Assembly (NCBI RefSeq): GCF_001758785.1 | Contig: NZ_LROM01000062.1 | Location: forward strand, 17,294-81,293 | Reading direction: 5' to 3' | Origin: Duganella phyllosphaerae | Lineage (GTDB): Bacteria; Pseudomonadota; Gammaproteobacteria; Burkholderiales; Burkholderiaceae_D | Length of the DNA: 64,000 nucleotides | The notes under the pieces: generated by a model | Database searches by the model: none | Seen by the model: the letters and a program-made list of their open reading frames with translations, nothing else | What the model was told of the DNA's origin: nothing | Made by a program: the position numbers and the translations under genes | Shown here: positions 25,375-34,663 of the stretch, piece after piece | Layout: every line of letters begins with the position of its first letter | Numbering within the stretch: the stretch's first letter is position 1

Positions 25375-25568
25375 ACTGTTGCTTTTTACGTCACGAGTCG
25401 GCGATTTTCGTATTGTAAGCCCTGCACGAATTACTTGGCGGACTCGGCGGGCGCTACGGTGCCAGTCATCACGTCGCTCTCGCCCCCCGTGCCAGCGGCC
25501 TGCTGGTCGATCGCGCCAGGCAGGGAATATAATGCCGGTTGTTGCAACTTTGTATAGATGAGCGGGCG

Positions 25569-28500
25569 ATGGGCAAAAGGTGGAAGCGGTGGAGCTTGGG
25601 CGTGGCTGGCGCGGTGGGGCTGTACGCGGCGGCGGGCGGCTGGGTGTTGCCGCAGCTGCTCAAGGCGCAGTTGCCCAAGCTGGCCGAAAGCCGTCTCGAG
25701 CGCAAGGCCAGCGTGGGCGCGCTGCGGTTCAATCCGTTCACCTTGCGCCTTGAAGCGCAGGACCTGGTGCTGACCGAAGCCGATGGCGCGCCGCTGCTCG
25801 CGGTGGGGGCGCTGGCGGTGGAGTTGCAATGGCGCTCGCTGCTGCGCCGGGCCTGGACCCTGGCCGAGGTGCGCATCGTGGCGCCTTCGGCGCAACTGGC
25901 GATCGACAAGAATGGCTCGTTCAACCTCGCGCGCCTGATCGACACCCTCAACCGCGACCGCACCGAAGAGCCGCCTGCACCAGCGCCGCGCCTGGTGATC
26001 GAGCACTTCGTGCTGGAGCAGGGCAAGCTGGCGCTGCACGACCGCCATGCCGGCTACGACGACACTTACACGCCGATCGCCTTCGAACTGCGCAACCTGA
26101 GCACGCTGCCGAACCAGCACGGCGACTACACGCTGAGCGCCGATGCCGGGCGCGGCGGCAAGCTGCACTGGCAGGGACGGGCCAGTCTTGCTCCCTTGAG
26201 CGGCAGCGGCGCGCTGGTGCTGCGCAATGTCGCCTTGCCGGGGCTGGCGCCGTATCTGCAAACGTTGGCGGGGGTAACGCTGGCACAGGGGCGGCTGTCG
26301 GCTACCTTGCCCTACCACTACGCCTACGCCGACGGCAAGCTCGACGCCCGCCTGCCCGGCGCTTCGATCACGCTTGACCGGGTGGCGCTGGGACTGGCCG
26401 GCAGGCCGGCGCTGAAGATGGACGCACACCGTATCAAGCTGGGCCTGGGCCTGCACGCGCGCACTGCCGCCAGCGGCGTGCAGCTCGACATCGATCAGGC
26501 TGGCCTGGCCGTGGAACAGCTGGCGCTGGCCAACGGCGCGGCTGCGCCGGTAACGGTGGCGCGGCTCGGTATCGAGGACGGCGCGCTCGACCTGGCGGCA
26601 CGGCGCGCCAGCGTCGGACGTTTTTACGCGGAAGGCGGCGAGCTCGATTTGTCGCGGGACGCGGCTGGCAAGTTGCGTTTGCTGGAGGGTTGGCAGACAG
26701 ACGCCCGTGATACTGGTCGCGCGGATGGCGGCAACCCTGGCAACCCCGCTCATGACGGCGGTGGCAACAGTGTCACTGTCGCCGAGGTTGACGGCGGCAC
26801 CAACGGTACCAACGGCAGCAACGGTAGCAACGGCACCAACGGTACCAACGGCAGCAACGGCCGCAGCGGCAACGGCACCAACGGCCACACTGGCGACAAG
26901 ACTGGCGTCGCGCGCTCGGCGCCGGCCGGCAAGCCCTGGGCCGCCGTCATCGAGTCGGTGCAAGTGCGGGGTTTCGGCGCGCTGGTCGATGATGCGGCCA
27001 GCGGCGTCAAGGTCCACCTGGAAGATTTTTTTCTGAACCTGGCGCACGCCGGCACCGACCTCGAGCGTCCGGTCGTGTTCGACGGCGGCGTTGGCCTGCG
27101 CGAGGGCGGCCAGTTGAGCGCCAGCGGATCGTTCGTGCCGGCCGGCGCCGTGGTCGATGCCACGCTGGCCTTGAACGGTTTGGCGCTGGCGCCGTTGCAG
27201 CCGCTGCTCGACAAACACGTCAAGCTCCAGGTGGCCGATGGCAGCGTGTCGGCCGCCGGCCGCCTGCGCACCGGCGGCAGTGGCTCAAGTGGTCCAAGTG
27301 GCTCCCATGGCGCCGACCAGGGCGCGCCGGCGCTGCGCTACGACGGCTGGCTCGAGGTGGCGCGGCTGGCGCTCAACGAGCACGATGGCGATCACTTCGC
27401 GCACTGGAAATCGGTCCGCGCCGACCAGGTGGCGCTCACGCTGGGCCCGGACCGGCTCGAAGTGGCCGAGCTGCGCGTGGTCGAACCGAACGCCATCCTG
27501 ATCATCAACAGCGACCGCAGCCTCAACGCCCAGCGCCTGCTGGTGCAACGTCCGGTAGTCGCGCCGACCACCTCCGCGCCTGCAGCCGGCGTGCCAGCCG
27601 AGCCTCTGGCGACAGGCGCTGCGCCAACCGCCGCGCCAGCAGGAGCGGCCACATCGGTGGCTGGTGCTCCGGCGACCGTGCGGCCGGTTGGGTTCCCTGC
27701 AACGCGTACCGAAGCCATCGCAGAACCGTTCCCGGTGCGGGTGCGCCGAGTGCGCGTTGAAAACGCCAAGCTCGACTTCACCGACCTCAGCCTGCGACCG
27801 CAGTTTGCCGCCAGGGTGGTGGAGTTGAACGGCATCGTCTCCGGCCTGTCCACCCGGCCCGGCGCCCGCGCCCAGATCGAGCTCGACGGCCGGGTGGACG
27901 ATTACGGCCTGGCGCGCATACGCGGCCAGTTGAATCCCTTTGCGCTGACCGACCACACCGACGTGCAAGTGATGTTCAAGAATCTCGACCTGGTATCGGC
28001 TTCGCCATACAGCATGAAGTTTGCCGGCTACAAGATCGCGCAAGGCAAGGTTTCGCTCGATCTCGACTACCAGGTGCGGCATGGCGCGCTGCAAGGCAGC
28101 AACCGCATGGTGCTCGACCAGCTGACCCTGGGCGAACGGATCGACAGTCCCGACGCGCTCAAGCTGCCGCTGGAACTGGCGCTGGCGCTGCTCAAGGACG
28201 CCGACGGCCGCATCGATCTCGGTGTGCCCGTTTCGGGCAACCTCGACGATCCGCAGTTCAGCTATGGCGCGGTGCTGTGGAAGGCCGTCGGCAACATCAT
28301 GACGCGGGCGGTGACGGCGCCGTTCCGCGCGCTGGGCCGTTTATTCGGTGTCGATGGCGAGCGTTTGCAGGCGGTGGAGTTCGATGCCGGCAGCGACCGC
28401 CTGCTGCCGCCCGAGCGCGAAAAATTGCAGCAGGTGGCGCAATTGCTGGCGAAAAAGCCGGAGCTGGCGCTGGCCGTGCCGGCCCGCTACAGCCGAACGG

Positions 28501-29093
28501 CTGACGGCCTGGCCCTGCGCACCCAGGCGCTGCGCCGCACGGTGCTGGCGCGCGCCGGCGTGCGGGTCGAAGCCGATGAGCAGCCCGGTCCGCTTGACCT
28601 CGGCGGCCGCAAGCTGCGCGCCGCCTTGCGCGACCTGTATGCCGAACGCTTTGGCAAGGACGCGCTGGCGCAGCAGAAGCTGGCGGCGGAGCAGGCGGGC
28701 GGTGGCGGCGCTGCCGATCTTGGCCCGGTTGCCGGTAACGGGGCGGTCTCTGCTTCTGCTTCTGCCGCTGCCGCTGCCGGCGGCGCATCAGGCAAGCTGC
28801 CGCTGCTGCAGCGGCTTGGCAAGCTGGTGCAGGGCGAACCGCAGGTGGCCGATCCGTCCGCCTTCTACGCGGCCTTGCAGGCGCAACTGGTCGAGCGGCA
28901 GGAGTTGGCGGCAGACGCCTTGTCGCAACTGGCTGCGCGCCGTGCCGCCACCATCGTCGCCCAGCTCAAGCTGGCCGGCGCCGGTGCCCACGCTGGTGCC
29001 GGTACCGTGGCGGTCAAGGCCGGTGCGCCTGAAGATGTGAAGGTGGCGCCGGGCCGGCCGGTCGCGCTGGCGCTGGAATTGTCGGCCAGATGA
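25569..29093 (+). CDS. DUF748 domain protein (AsmA-like family)
   Basis: This protein has about 1174 residues, with one N-terminal membrane segment (LGVAGAVGLYAAAGGWVLPQLL) and a long periplasmic beta-rich body of the DUF748 type, related to AsmA-like proteins thought to handle lipids between membranes. DUF748 features are FTLRLEAQDLVLTEADG early, FPVRVRRVRVENAKLDFTDLSL in the middle, and near the end YSMKFAGYKIAQGKVSLDLDY, DADGRIDLGVPVSGNLDDP, and an OmpA-like remnant FDAGSDRLLPPEREKLQQVAQLL. ATG 25569 is used because GAGCGGG precedes it and the membrane segment follows; 25539 would add ten residues. A Gly-X-X repeat interrupts it near residue 411. GC-rich and Ala-rich throughout. Confidence 0.8.
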   Translation: MGKRWKRWSLGVAGAVGLYAAAGGWVLPQLLKAQLPKLAESRLERKASVGALRFNPFTLRLEAQDLVLTEADGAPLLAVGALAVELQWRSLLRRAWTLAEVRIVAPSAQLAIDKNGSFNLARLIDTLNRDRTEEPPAPAPRLVIEHFVLEQGKLALHDRHAGYDDTYTPIAFELRNLSTLPNQHGDYTLSADAGRGGKLHWQGRASLAPLSGSGALVLRNVALPGLAPYLQTLAGVTLAQGRLSATLPYHYAYADGKLDARLPGASITLDRVALGLAGRPALKMDAHRIKLGLGLHARTAASGVQLDIDQAGLAVEQLALANGAAAPVTVARLGIEDGALDLAARRASVGRFYAEGGELDLSRDAAGKLRLLEGWQTDARDTGRADGGNPGNPAHDGGGNSVTVAEVDGGTNGTNGSNGSNGTNGTNGSNGRSGNGTNGHTGDKTGVARSAPAGKPWAAVIESVQVRGFGALVDDAASGVKVHLEDFFLNLAHAGTDLERPVVFDGGVGLREGGQLSASGSFVPAGAVVDATLALNGLALAPLQPLLDKHVKLQVADGSVSAAGRLRTGGSGSSGPSGSHGADQGAPALRYDGWLEVARLALNEHDGDHFAHWKSVRADQVALTLGPDRLEVAELRVVEPNAILIINSDRSLNAQRLLVQRPVVAPTTSAPAAGVPAEPLATGAAPTAAPAGAATSVAGAPATVRPVGFPATRTEAIAEPFPVRVRRVRVENAKLDFTDLSLRPQFAARVVELNGIVSGLSTRPGARAQIELDGRVDDYGLARIRGQLNPFALTDHTDVQVMFKNLDLVSASPYSMKFAGYKIAQGKVSLDLDYQVRHGALQGSNRMVLDQLTLGERIDSPDALKLPLELALALLKDADGRIDLGVPVSGNLDDPQFSYGAVLWKAVGNIMTRAVTAPFRALGRLFGVDGERLQAVEFDAGSDRLLPPEREKLQQVAQLLAKKPELALAVPARYSRTADGLALRTQALRRTVLARAGVRVEADEQPGPLDLGGRKLRAALRDLYAERFGKDALAQQKLAAEQAGGGGAADLGPVAGNGAVSASASAAAAAGGASGKLPLLQRLGKLVQGEPQVADPSAFYAALQAQLVERQELAADALSQLAARRAATIVAQLKLAGAGAHAGAGTVAVKAGAPEDVKVAPGRPVALALELSAR
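26799..26890 (+). repeat. Tandem 9-bp minisatellite encoding (T/S)NG repeats
   Basis: About seven perfect or near-perfect 9-bp units (ACCAACGGT / AGCAACGGC and variants) occupy 26799-26861, with looser copies to 26890. They encode a (T/S)-N-G tripeptide repeat, so every third residue is Gly, at about residues 411-440 of the DUF748 protein. The repeat lies in a linker between beta-rich segments and keeps the reading frame, since a unit is three codons. Unit number is likely to vary between strains. Confidence 0.85.
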
Positions 29094-29175
29094 TGACGAT
29101 CAATCATGCAACCGGGCCCGCTGCCTCCGGCAGGGCGCGCCTGCACCGCTGGACGCACGCAACAGGCGAAAACCG

Positions 29176-30030
29176 ATGACGACAGAAAAATCCATCACCC
29201 CCGGCAGCCCGGTGCTGGCCGGCCTGGCGCTGCTGGCCAGCCAGGTCTCGCTCAACGCCGGCGCGGCCGTGGCCAAGTACCTGTTTCCGCTGGTCGGCGT
29301 CGAGGGCGTGACCGCGTACCGGATCGGCTTTGCCGCCTTGCTGATGATGGCGATCTTCCGGCCGTGGCGGGTGCCGCTCACCTGGCGCCAGGCCGGCAAC
29401 GTCGCCGTGTACGGCAGCGTGATCGGCCTGATGAATTTGCTGATCTACCGGTCGTTCAGCCATATTCCGATGGGCATTGCGGTGGCCATCGAAGTGTCCG
29501 GGCCGCTGGCGGTGGCGGTGTGGACCTCGCGCCGGCCGCGCGACCTGGCGGCGGTGGGGCTGGCGGTGCTGGGCCTGTATTTCCTGTTGCCGATCCACGG
29601 CAAGGTCGATCAGCTCGACCCGGTCGGCGTGGCGTATGCGGCCGGGGCGGCCGTGTGCTGGGCGCTGTACATCGTGTTCGGCAAGCGCGTGTCGGTGATG
29701 CACGGCGGCCAGGCGGTGGCCTGGGGCATGACGGCCGGCGCGCTGTTCATCGTGCCGCTCGGCGCATGGACGTCGGGCGCGGTGCTGCTCACGCCCACCT
29801 TCATGGCGGTGGGGCTGGCAATCGCGGTGATGTCGAGCGCCTTGCCGTACACGCTGGAGATGTTGTCGATGCGCAGCCTGTCGTCGCGCACCTTCAGCAT
29901 GTTCAGCAGCGCGGCGCCTGCGCTCAGCGCACTGGCCGGCATGGTACTGCTGGGCGAGCACCTGACGCCCACCCAGTGGCTGGCGATTGCCAGCATTGTT
30001 GCGGCCTCGGCACTGACCACCTTGCGTTGA
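29176..30030 (+). CDS. EamA/DMT family exporter, RhtA-like
   Basis: This 284-residue protein has ten predicted membrane helices in two EamA halves (about residues 10-140 and 150-280). Recognisable features are [49 protein letters not shown], and in the second half [13 protein letters not shown] and [20 protein letters not shown]. They match the RhtA threonine/homoserine exporter group. It is likely an inner-membrane amino-acid exporter. It lies upstream of an alanine-type aminotransferase with an 85-bp gap, which is at least consistent with amino-acid overflow control. Confidence 0.8.
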   Translation: MTTEKSITPGSPVLAGLALLASQVSLNAGAAVAKYLFPLVGVEGVTAYRIGFAALLMMAIFRPWRVPLTWRQAGNVAVYGSVIGLMNLLIYRSFSHIPMGIAVAIEVSGPLAVAVWTSRRPRDLAAVGLAVLGLYFLLPIHGKVDQLDPVGVAYAAGAAVCWALYIVFGKRVSVMHGGQAVAWGMTAGALFIVPLGAWTSGAVLLTPTFMAVGLAIAVMSSALPYTLEMLSMRSLSSRTFSMFSSAAPALSALAGMVLLGEHLTPTQWLAIASIVAASALTTLR

Positions 30031-30115
30031 ACTTCAGAATTCGGCTAGTATGGATTCCGGTGCAACATTGCATCGACGTCGCTCGGACGGTTCCGGGCGC
30101 TTACGTGAGACTTCC

Positions 30116-31315
30116 ATGACTGACACCCAAACTCCGCGCAAATTTTCGCGCATCGATCGCCTGCCTCCCTATGTTTTCAATGTCACCGCCGAGCTCAAGC
30201 TGGCGGCGCGCCGCCGTGGCGAAGACATCATCGACATGTCGATGGGTAATCCTGATGGCGCCACGCCGTCGCACATCGTCGACAAGCTGGTCGATACCGT
30301 GCGCCGGCCCGACACCCACGGCTACTCCGCCTCCAAGGGCATTCCGCGCCTGCGCCGGGCGATTACCAGGTGGTACCAGACCCGCTACGCCGTCGAGTTC
30401 GATCCCGACTCGGAAGCTATCGTCACCATCGGCTCCAAGGAGGGCCTGGCGCACCTGATGCTGGCCACGCTCGACGCTGGCGACACCGTGCTGGTGCCCA
30501 ACCCCAGCTACCCGATCCACATCTGGGGCGCGGTGATCGCCGGCGCCAATATCCGCTCGGTGCGCATGACGCCCGGCGTCGATTTCTTCGAGGAGCTCGA
30601 GCGCGCGGTGCGCGAGAGCTACCCCAAGCCGAAGATGATGATCCTCGGCTTCCCGTCCAACCCCACCGCGCAGTGCGTGGAACTGGAGTTTTTCGAACGG
30701 GTGGTGGCGCTGGCCCGCCAGCACGATATCCTGGTGGTGCACGACCTCGCTTACGCCGACATCACCTATGACGGCTGGCAGGCGCCGTCGATCATGCAGG
30801 TGCCGGGCGCGCGCGACGTGGCAGTGGAATTTTTCACCATGAGCAAAAGCTACAATATGGCCGGCTGGCGCATCGGCTTCATGGTCGGTAACAAGGAGCT
30901 GGTGGCGGCGCTGGCGCGCATCAAGAGCTACCACGACTACGGCAGTTTCACGCCGGTGCAGGTGGCCGCGATTGCCGCGCTCGAAGGCGACCAGGGCTGC
31001 GTGGAAGAGATCCGCGCCATGTACCAGGGCCGCCGCGACGTGCTGCACAAGGGCTTGTGCGAGGCGGGTTGGCCGGTGGATAAACCGAAGGCCTCGATGT
31101 ACATCTGGGCCCGCATACCGGAAGCGTACCGGCACCTGGGCTCGCTGGAATTTTCCAAGCTGCTGCTGGCCGAGGCCAAGGTGTGCGTCTCGCCCGGCAT
31201 CGGCTTCGGCGAATACGGCGACGACTACGTGCGCTTCGCGTTGATCGAAAACGAGGCGCGCATTCGCCAGGGACTGCGTGGCATCAAAGCCATGTTGCGC
31301 AAAAAAGCCACGTAG
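30116..31315 (+). CDS. alaC: Alanine transaminase, AlaC-like
   Basis: This 399-residue aminotransferase would make alanine from pyruvate and glutamate. The start motif [41 protein letters not shown] is characteristic of AlaC and decides the start at ATG 30116; an upstream in-frame ATG at 30050 lacks family support. The PLP motifs are [17 protein letters not shown] and the Schiff-base Lys in [17 protein letters not shown] (about residues 237-253). The C-terminal [16 protein letters not shown] binds the substrate carboxylate. It is a single gene after the exporter. Confidence 0.88.
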   Translation: MTDTQTPRKFSRIDRLPPYVFNVTAELKLAARRRGEDIIDMSMGNPDGATPSHIVDKLVDTVRRPDTHGYSASKGIPRLRRAITRWYQTRYAVEFDPDSEAIVTIGSKEGLAHLMLATLDAGDTVLVPNPSYPIHIWGAVIAGANIRSVRMTPGVDFFEELERAVRESYPKPKMMILGFPSNPTAQCVELEFFERVVALARQHDILVVHDLAYADITYDGWQAPSIMQVPGARDVAVEFFTMSKSYNMAGWRIGFMVGNKELVAALARIKSYHDYGSFTPVQVAAIAALEGDQGCVEEIRAMYQGRRDVLHKGLCEAGWPVDKPKASMYIWARIPEAYRHLGSLEFSKLLLAEAKVCVSPGIGFGEYGDDYVRFALIENEARIRQGLRGIKAMLRKKAT

Positions 31316-31411
31316 CTGCCGTGTAAATTTGCGCAAAGTTTAATCGGTATCAAATAGATTGTTTGATCAGACGGCTATGGTGGGGTTTCGTTTGCTATCG
31401 GAGCCACCACC

Positions 31412-31990
31412 ATGACCACCGTTCCTGTCGGCGACAGCACCCGCCACCTGATTGCCGCCGTTAAAAAACTCGAACACTCGCTGCACACGTCCGGCCTGCC
31501 GCGCTGGATGTCGCGCCTGCCGGTCTGGTGGCTGAGCTGGCACTACTCCCGCATGCTCGACCATAAAATCGCCCGCATGCGGCGCATCGCGCGCAAGTTC
31601 GAGTCGTGGCTGCCGGCCATCCGCGCAGCCGACCAGGACCCGCGCACCCGGCTCGAGTTCATCGACCTGGACCACGCCATGCACGACGACATCGACGCCA
31701 CCCGCCAGACCATGTGGGAGCTGCGTGCCTACTGCATCGACATCGCCACCATGTTCGGCCAGCTGGGCTACCAGTCGGCGCAGCTGAACCGGCGCCAGCG
31801 CCTGTTTTTGTCGGTGATCGAGCAAACCTGTGTGCAGGCCGCCACCATGCAAGAGACGCTGGTGGCGCACGATACCCGGGTGCTGGCGCTGTTGCAGCAG
31901 TCTCAGCAGTCGCGGCCGGAGCAAAGCCCGCACAGCCAACCGGGGTCGGATCCCGCCGGGGTCCGACCCCAAGAGGCGAGGGCGGCTTAA
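31412..31990 (+). CDS. Hypothetical protein with repeat-derived tail
   Basis: This 192-residue soluble, helix-rich and Arg/His-rich protein belongs to no family I recognise. A Trp-rich segment (LPRWMSRLPVWWLSWHYSRML, about residues 29-49) precedes a long helical region. The last ~20 residues (after SQQSRPEQSPH) are encoded by the palindromic element at 31942-31970 and read PGSDPAGVRPQE, which looks like an acquired tail. No operon partner is obvious. The ATG is supported only by the coding-like frame. Confidence 0.6.
   Translation: MTTVPVGDSTRHLIAAVKKLEHSLHTSGLPRWMSRLPVWWLSWHYSRMLDHKIARMRRIARKFESWLPAIRAADQDPRTRLEFIDLDHAMHDDIDATRQTMWELRAYCIDIATMFGQLGYQSAQLNRRQRLFLSVIEQTCVQAATMQETLVAHDTRVLALLQQSQQSRPEQSPHSQPGSDPAGVRPQEARAA
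31942..31970. repeat. Palindromic GGGGTCGGA...CCGACCCC element inside a coding end
   Basis: This imperfect 29-bp palindrome with GGGGTCGGA on one arm and TCCGACCCC on the other lies within the 3' end of the preceding gene. A near-identical copy lies at 56592-56621. It could form a hairpin in RNA but lacks a following T-run. It is best seen as a dispersed repeat that was captured into the reading frame. Confidence 0.7.
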
Positions 31991-32020
31991 CGCCGCCAGT
32001 GTGGTTCCGGGCTCAGCCTC

Positions 32021-33067
32021 TTAAAACCCTTCCAGCACGATCTTGCCCTTGGCGCGGTTGCTCTCGATCAGCGCGTGCGCGCGCTTGAGATTGGCCGCGT
32101 TGATGGCGCCGTACCGTTCACCCAGCGTGGTCTTGAGCACGCCCGAATCGACCAGTTGCGCTACGTCGTTCAGCAGCTGATGCTGCTGCGCCATGTCGTC
32201 GGTCTGGAACATCGAACGGGTGAACATGAATTCCCAGTGCAGCGATACGCTCTTGCGCTTGAGCAGGCGCACGTCGATGGCAGCCGGGTCGTCGATCAGC
32301 GCCACCTTGCCCTGCGGCGCCACCAGTTCGGCAATCGCCGGCCAGTGGTGGTCGGTCTGGTTCAGTGCGGCCACATAGGTCACCGGCGGCAGGCCCAGGC
32401 GGGCGATTTCTTCATTCAACGGCTTGCTGTGGTCGATCACGTGGTGGGCGCCCAGTTCGGTCACCCACTGCGCCGTGTCGTCGCGCGAAGCGGTGCCGAT
32501 CACGGTCAGGCCGGTCAGCTGGCGCGCCAGTTGCACCAGGATCGAACCGACCCCGCCGGCCGCGCCGATCACCAGCAGCGATTGGCCGGTGACGCCGGTG
32601 GCACCCATGACACCTTTGTCCCCGTTGTCACCGTTGCGGCTGACCTGCAGCCGCTCGAACAGCAATTCCCACGCAGTGATGGCGGTCAGCGGCAGGGCGG
32701 CCGCCTGGGCAAAGTCGAGCGTGCGCGGCTTGTGGCCGACGATGCGCTCGTCCACCAGGTGCAGTTCGCTGTTGGTGCCGGGGCGGGTGAGGTCGCCTGC
32801 GTACCAGACTTCGTCGCCGGGCTTGAACATGGTGACGTCGGGGCCGACCGCCTGCACCACGCCGGCCGCATCCCAGCCGATCACCTTGGCGGCGCCATCG
32901 GAAGGCGGGGCGTTGGCGCGGATTTTGACATCTACCGGGTTGACCGAAATGGCCTTGACCGCCACCAGCAGGTCGCGCCCCTGCGCTTGCGGGGCGGGCA
33001 GGTCGATATCGAGCAGGGCGTTGGCGTCGGTAATGGGCAGGGACTGGCGGTAGGCGATGGCTTTCAT
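32021..33067 (-). CDS. Zinc-type alcohol dehydrogenase family / quinone oxidoreductase
   Basis: This 348-residue medium-chain reductase resembles the ZADH/quinone-oxidoreductase subgroup. Features are SVNPVDVKIRA, GWDAAGVVQAVGP, AAALPLTAITAWELLFERL and the nucleotide-binding VIGAAGGVGSILVQLA (about 166-181). It lacks the catalytic zinc ligands, so it is probably an NADPH-dependent reductase. A collagen-like insert (NGDNGDKGVMGATGVTG, about residues 144-161) interrupts the loop before the Rossmann strand. It is divergent from a LysR gene with 87 bp between starts; that regulator probably controls it. GGAG precedes the ATG. Confidence 0.82.
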   Translation of the reverse strand: MKAIAYRQSLPITDANALLDIDLPAPQAQGRDLLVAVKAISVNPVDVKIRANAPPSDGAAKVIGWDAAGVVQAVGPDVTMFKPGDEVWYAGDLTRPGTNSELHLVDERIVGHKPRTLDFAQAAALPLTAITAWELLFERLQVSRNGDNGDKGVMGATGVTGQSLLVIGAAGGVGSILVQLARQLTGLTVIGTASRDDTAQWVTELGAHHVIDHSKPLNEEIARLGLPPVTYVAALNQTDHHWPAIAELVAPQGKVALIDDPAAIDVRLLKRKSVSLHWEFMFTRSMFQTDDMAQQHQLLNDVAQLVDSGVLKTTLGERYGAINAANLKRAHALIESNRAKGKIVLEGF

Positions 33068-33154
33068 GGGAACTCCGTTGAGATTAAGTCAGCGTATGAT
33101 CATTTATTTCGCGGACGCGAAAAAGAGCCATTTGGCTGAAACACTTTCAAGGAA

Positions 33155-34075
33155 ATGAAGATATTGCTGCGATTCGACGATTTGATGGTGTTTGTGCGCA
33201 CGGCCGAGCGGGGCAGCCTGTCGGCGGCGGCGCGCGAGCTGGAGATTTCGCCGGCGCTGGCCAGCGCAGCGGTCAAACGGCTGGAAGGTGAGCTTGGCAT
33301 ACGCCTGTTCGCCCGCACCACGCGCTCACTGCGCCTGACCGACGAAGGCGAACGCTACCTGCGCCACGCACGTGCAGCGCTGCGCGCGCTGCAGGACGGC
33401 CACGATGCTGTCATCGAAGGCAAGGAAACCCTCGGTGGCGTGCTGAAAATCTCGATGCCGTCCGACCTGGGCCGCAATATGCTGGTGGGCTGGCTCGACC
33501 AGTTCCAGGCCCTGTATCCCAAGGTGAGTTACCAGCTCAGCGTAAGCGACCGCCTGTCGGATTTGTACCGTCAGCCGGTGGATATCGCCATCCGTTACGG
33601 CGTGCAGGACGACTCCAACCTGATCGCGCTGCCGCTGGCGCCCGACAACCGCCGGGTGCTGGTGGCATCGCCCGACTACGTGCGGCGCCACGGCGCCTTG
33701 GCCGACCTGCGCGACCTGTCGCGCCACAACTGCCTGCGCTTCATGCTCGACGACGTGATCCATGACCGCTGGAATTTCTATCCGGCCCACGGCGCGCCCG
33801 CCAAGGGGACGCCGGTAGCGGTGCAGGTCCATGGCGACCGCAGTGCCGACGATGCCGACCTGGTGCGGCGCTGGGCCGTGGCCGGGGTAGGCGTCGCCTA
33901 CAAATCCCGGCTGGACGTGAGCGGTGATCTCCGCGCCGGGCGGCTGGTGGTGCTGATGCCGGACGTGGCCGGCGAGCCGACGCCGCTGCACATGGTGTGC
34001 ATGCACCGGTCGCAGGTGTCGCCGACGGTGCTGGCCTTGCGGGATTTTCTGCGTGAACAGTGCGGCAAGGCTTAG
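33155..34075 (+). CDS. LysR family regulator, AaeR/DmlR-like
   Basis: This 306-residue protein has a LysR helix-turn-helix at about residues 5-65 (LMVFVRTAERGSLSAAARELEISPALASAAVKRLE) and an effector domain. ISMPSDLGRNML and DIAIRYGVQDDSNLIALPLAP are typical of the CrgA/DmlR-like subgroup that often regulates an adjacent oxidoreductase. It is transcribed away from the oxidoreductase gene over an 87-bp spacer, the usual arrangement for a LysR regulator and its target. AAGGAA lies just before the ATG. Confidence 0.83.
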   Translation: MKILLRFDDLMVFVRTAERGSLSAAARELEISPALASAAVKRLEGELGIRLFARTTRSLRLTDEGERYLRHARAALRALQDGHDAVIEGKETLGGVLKISMPSDLGRNMLVGWLDQFQALYPKVSYQLSVSDRLSDLYRQPVDIAIRYGVQDDSNLIALPLAPDNRRVLVASPDYVRRHGALADLRDLSRHNCLRFMLDDVIHDRWNFYPAHGAPAKGTPVAVQVHGDRSADDADLVRRWAVAGVGVAYKSRLDVSGDLRAGRLVVLMPDVAGEPTPLHMVCMHRSQVSPTVLALRDFLREQCGKA

Positions 34076-34143
34076 AAGACCATTAAGCCGGGGCGAGCTC
34101 TACTGTGCTGCGCGGAAAAACAGTTAACATGGATGCAGTGTTT

Positions 34144-34272
34144 TCACTTGGGCGTTTGACGGTGGGCCAGTTGCCAGATCCAGGTGAGGAGCGCCTGGGA
34201 GCTGGCGGCATCTGCCGGGCTATCGGGCGACTGGATCGGGCAACTGGTACCGACAACTGCTAGAGCAACCAT
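34144..34272 (-). CDS. Very small hypothetical protein, coupled
   Basis: This is a possible 42-residue protein (MVALAVVGTSCPIQSPDSPA and on to HRQTPK). Its ATG at 34272 overlaps the TAA of the upstream small gene by one base (TAATG), so it would be translated by re-initiation. The N-terminal MVALAVVGTSC could be a short lipoprotein-like signal, but the hydrophobic part is too short to be certain. Nothing else supports it except the coupling. Confidence 0.35.
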   Translation of the reverse strand: MVALAVVGTSCPIQSPDSPADAASSQALLTWIWQLAHRQTPK

Positions 34273-34490
34273 TAGTGCGCCTTCGACATGATGAGCAGCC
34301 AGCGGCGGCACAGCAGGATCTCGAGGTGGCCGGCTTGCACACCGGTGTCGCACTCGATGACCGGGTTGACCGCATAGAAGCGTTTGCGGAAGTCACGACA
34401 GACCAGCAATTCGCGCTTGCCCATGCGAACCGTGAACGAGGTTGGCATGTATTCGAGACCGAAACGGGAGCTGAGGCTGCTGTTGATCAT
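34272..34490 (-). CDS. Small hypothetical protein
   Basis: This 72-residue protein starts at ATG 34490 with a good ribosome site (AAAGGA, about 6 nt upstream). It has LLVCRDFRKRFYAVNPVIECD in the middle and a hydrophobic, Trp-containing end (ILLCRRWLLIM). There is no family I recognise. An AT-rich stretch at 34500-34660 lies upstream and probably contains its promoter together with that of the divergent PAP2 operon. It is followed by a coupled 42-codon frame. Confidence 0.55.
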   Translation of the reverse strand: MINSSLSSRFGLEYMPTSFTVRMGKRELLVCRDFRKRFYAVNPVIECDTGVQAGHLEILLCRRWLLIMSKAH

Positions 34491-34663
34491 GACATTTCCT
34501 TTAGGGCGATGTGTTTAACGAGGAGTTCAGAATAGCATAACTACTGTATGGATAAACAGGTACTGTGTAAATAAACAGTAAATTCGTTGTTTTGTGATTT
34601 TTACGCCAACTTCTACGGCGACCCACGCGGAGGCACCAAATTTTTAGCAAACTCTTACGTTTT

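Noticed and set aside
26799..26890. CRISPR-like array
   Set aside because: The repeat is a 9-bp coding minisatellite without spacers.
25431..27218. Long minus-strand frame opposite the DUF748 gene
   Set aside because: The plus-strand DUF748 protein has conserved motifs throughout; this frame is an antisense shadow, including a Val/Ala/Thr repeat that only mirrors the minisatellite.
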